DNA of 64,000 nucleotides from Rhizobium sp. BK650. Lineage in GTDB: Bacteria; Pseudomonadota; Alphaproteobacteria; Rhizobiales; Rhizobiaceae. Shown here one piece after another: positions 62,627 through 64,000 of the stretch (positions are counted from its first letter, which is position 1; each line of letters opens with the position of its first letter). The position numbers were made by a program, and so were the translations under genes. Location of the stretch: positions 1-64,000 of the forward strand of contig NZ_JACIBK010000005.1 of the NCBI RefSeq assembly GCF_014195325.1, read 5' to 3'. Below the pieces are notes generated by a model. It had not been told where the DNA came from. It did no database searches and worked only from the letters and a program-made list of their open reading frames with translations.

Positions 62627-64000
62627 TCAGTATGATGCGAGCAGGTTCTGCCCGAAATCCGGTTCGACACCCAGGATCGGCGCGACCCGGCTGATGATGT
62701 CATGCACCATCGGGGCGGCTGTATTCGTCGCGAACGTCAGCCCGTGCTGGCCGGTCAGCGGCTCGTCGATGAAGGACAACACCACATATTTCGGCGCATC
62801 GATGGGGAAGGCTGCCAGATAGGCGTTGAAGCTCAGCGTGTGTGAATAGTGGCCGTTGACGACCTTGTTGGCCGTGCCGGTCTTGCCGCCGACATGAAAA
62901 CCGGGCACGTCGGCGGTGCGGCCGGAACCCTGTTCGCCGTTGAGCTTGAAGAGGTAACGGATCGTATCGCTGGTGCTTTTCTTGACGATCTGCTGTTCGG
63001 TTTTCGCTGCCTCTTCGGCCGAGCGCGGCAGGAAGGTCGGCTCTATGAGCTCGCCGCCGTCAACAAGAGCGGCACCGGCGACAGCCGTCTGCAGTGGTGT
63101 GGTCGCCACACCATGGCCGAAGGAGATCGTGATCGAGTTGATCTTCTTCCAGACCTTGGGCTGCGTCGGCGTCTTCACCTCCGGCAGTTCGGTCTGCATT
63201 TTGCTCAAAAGGCCAAAGCGCGTCAGATACTCTTTCTGTCGCTCCATGCCGACGAGGTCCATCATCCTGGCCGTACCGATATTGGAGGAGTAACGGAAGA
63301 TTTCCGGAATGGTCAGCCAGCGGCGCGGCACGTCGCGGTCGTCATGGATCGTGAAGCCCCCGTAATGCAGCGGCCCGGTGGCATCGAAGCTGTCGGAAAG
63401 CTTCACCATGCCGCTGTCGAGCGCCAGTGCCATCGAGAAGGTCTTGAAAGTCGAGCCCATTTCGAACGTGCCGTTCGACATGCGGTTCAGCCAGCCTTCG
63501 CTGCCGGTCGCCTGCGGGTCGTTCGGATCGAAATCGGGCGCGGACGCCATGGCGAGCACCTCGCCGGTATGGACGTCGAGGATGACAGCGCCGGCGGCCT
63601 TGCCCTTGTAAGTGGTGATCGCGTCTGTGACGACGTCATGAACGACATTCTGTGCCCGGATGTCGATCGACAGTTTCACGGGCTCCAAATTTTCGCGCAC
63701 CGCAAGGCCAGTGGATTCCAGATCGGAAAGGCCCTGCATGTCGAGATACTTCTCCATCCCGGCCATACCCTTGTTGTCGATATCGACGTAGCCGAGAATG
63801 TGGGCAGCCGTCCGTCCGCCAGGATAGAAACGCTTCACCTCGGGACGAAAGCCGATGGCGGGAAGACCGAGAGCCAGAACGTCGTTTTGCTGCTTCGGCG
63901 TTAACTGGCGACGCAGCCACGTGAATTGCGAACGCCTGTCCGATAGCTTCTGATAGAGCGTCTTCCGGTCAAGCTCCGGGAAAAGCTGCGTGAGCTTCTC
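62627..64000 (-). CDS. ftsI: FtsI-like penicillin-binding transpeptidase (5' end outside window)
   Basis: At least 457 residues of a class B penicillin-binding protein that cross-links septal peptidoglycan. The frame is open to the window edge, so the start and membrane anchor are missing. Motifs are GSTFK (the acyl-Ser box), YSSNIG (SxN) and KTGTA (KTG box); before them comes a dimerisation part with RFYPGGRTAAHILGY. No murE or other cell-wall gene follows; instead an aldo/keto reductase converges on it. This suggests an extra ftsI-like copy outside the dcw cluster. Confidence 0.92.
   Translation of the reverse strand, partial: EKLTQLFPELDRKTLYQKLSDRRSQFTWLRRQLTPKQQNDVLALGLPAIGFRPEVKRFYPGGRTAAHILGYVDIDNKGMAGMEKYLDMQGLSDLESTGLAVRENLEPVKLSIDIRAQNVVHDVVTDAITTYKGKAAGAVILDVHTGEVLAMASAPDFDPNDPQATGSEGWLNRMSNGTFEMGSTFKTFSMALALDSGMVKLSDSFDATGPLHYGGFTIHDDRDVPRRWLTIPEIFRYSSNIGTARMMDLVGMERQKEYLTRFGLLSKMQTELPEVKTPTQPKVWKKINSITISFGHGVATTPLQTAVAGAALVDGGELIEPTFLPRSAEEAAKTEQQIVKKSTSDTIRYLFKLNGEQGSGRTADVPGFHVGGKTGTANKVVNGHYSHTLSFNAYLAAFPIDAPKYVVLSFIDEPLTGQHGLTFATNTAAPMVHDIISRVAPILGVEPDFGQNLLASY

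Noticed and set aside
62849..63904. 351-codon plus-strand frame opposite ftsI
   Set aside because: Shadow of the transpeptidase gene, which has all its catalytic boxes on the minus strand.
1..64000. CRISPR arrays, tRNA or rRNA genes, riboswitches, prophage structural genes
   Set aside because: No spaced direct repeats of CRISPR size, cloverleaf or rRNA sequence, known riboswitch core or phage head/tail motif was recognised by eye.

Overview
This window reads as DNA from a Rhizobium-type alphaproteobacterium (order Hyphomicrobiales). The main reasons are three complete carbohydrate-type ABC importers in 64 kb, many short ATGA/GTGA start-stop overlaps, a cbpA-cbpM pair, abundant GntR/DeoR/IclR catabolic regulators, and high-GC coding sequence. 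The mix of catabolic operons, paralogous regulators, IS debris and an orphan ftsI-like gene would suit a chromid, a large plasmid or an accessory chromosomal region. That placement is inference; no replication gene, tRNA or rRNA was seen.

Region 1 (1-7.2 kb) is accessory and partly decayed. It holds an IS30-family element between two ISNCY-like ends, a truncated ISNCY transposase, a DUF4143 ATPase, IS21-like terminal repeats, a wrecked ABC substrate-binding gene, two strong terminators with no clear gene before them, and a VapBC-type toxin-antitoxin pair.

Region 2 (6.3-12.1 kb) is a sugar-type ABC operon (binding protein, ATPase, two permeases, GNAT acetyltransferase). It is divergent from a GntR/UTRA regulator, and a perfect palindrome lies in the shared promoter. 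Region 3 (12.6-15.2 kb) is a tightly overlapping phospholipid-type operon: plsC-like, cdsA-like, a small membrane protein and a CDP-alcohol phosphatidyltransferase-like protein. Region 4 (15.4-20.5 kb) is an FCD-type GntR regulator followed by two cytosine-deaminase-like amidohydrolases around a Ggt-family hydrolase without a signal peptide.

Region 5 (20.5-33.7 kb) is the most interesting locus. A DeoR regulator sits among a BtpA/SgcQ-like TIM barrel, an FGGY kinase, an SDR, a questin-oxidase-like protein, a flavin monooxygenase, a full ABC importer and two tandem isochorismatase-fold proteins; the second of these has lost all three catalytic residues. A motif of the form TTTGAT-N2/3-GTTCG recurs at the promoters, which suggests one regulon for uptake and oxidation of an unknown sugar-like compound.

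Region 6 (34-53.5 kb) is mixed: cbpA-cbpM, serA, three related TolB-like/TPR signalling proteins (one without its TPR half), a CYTH-family pseudogene, a DUF3300-DUF2950 exported pair, an apparent in-frame fusion of DUF3302 and HlyD remnants, a SulP transporter with PPK2 and an AI-2E-family permease, a PAS-LuxR regulator and a Crp/Fnr regulator. Region 7 (53.9-62.6 kb) is an enolase-superfamily dehydratase/racemase, a third ABC importer ending in a strong terminator, two tandem VOC proteins, an IclR regulator and an aldo/keto reductase. A 17-bp sequence is shared between the dehydratase promoter and the IclR/VOC divergent promoter. The window ends inside an ftsI-like transpeptidase gene.
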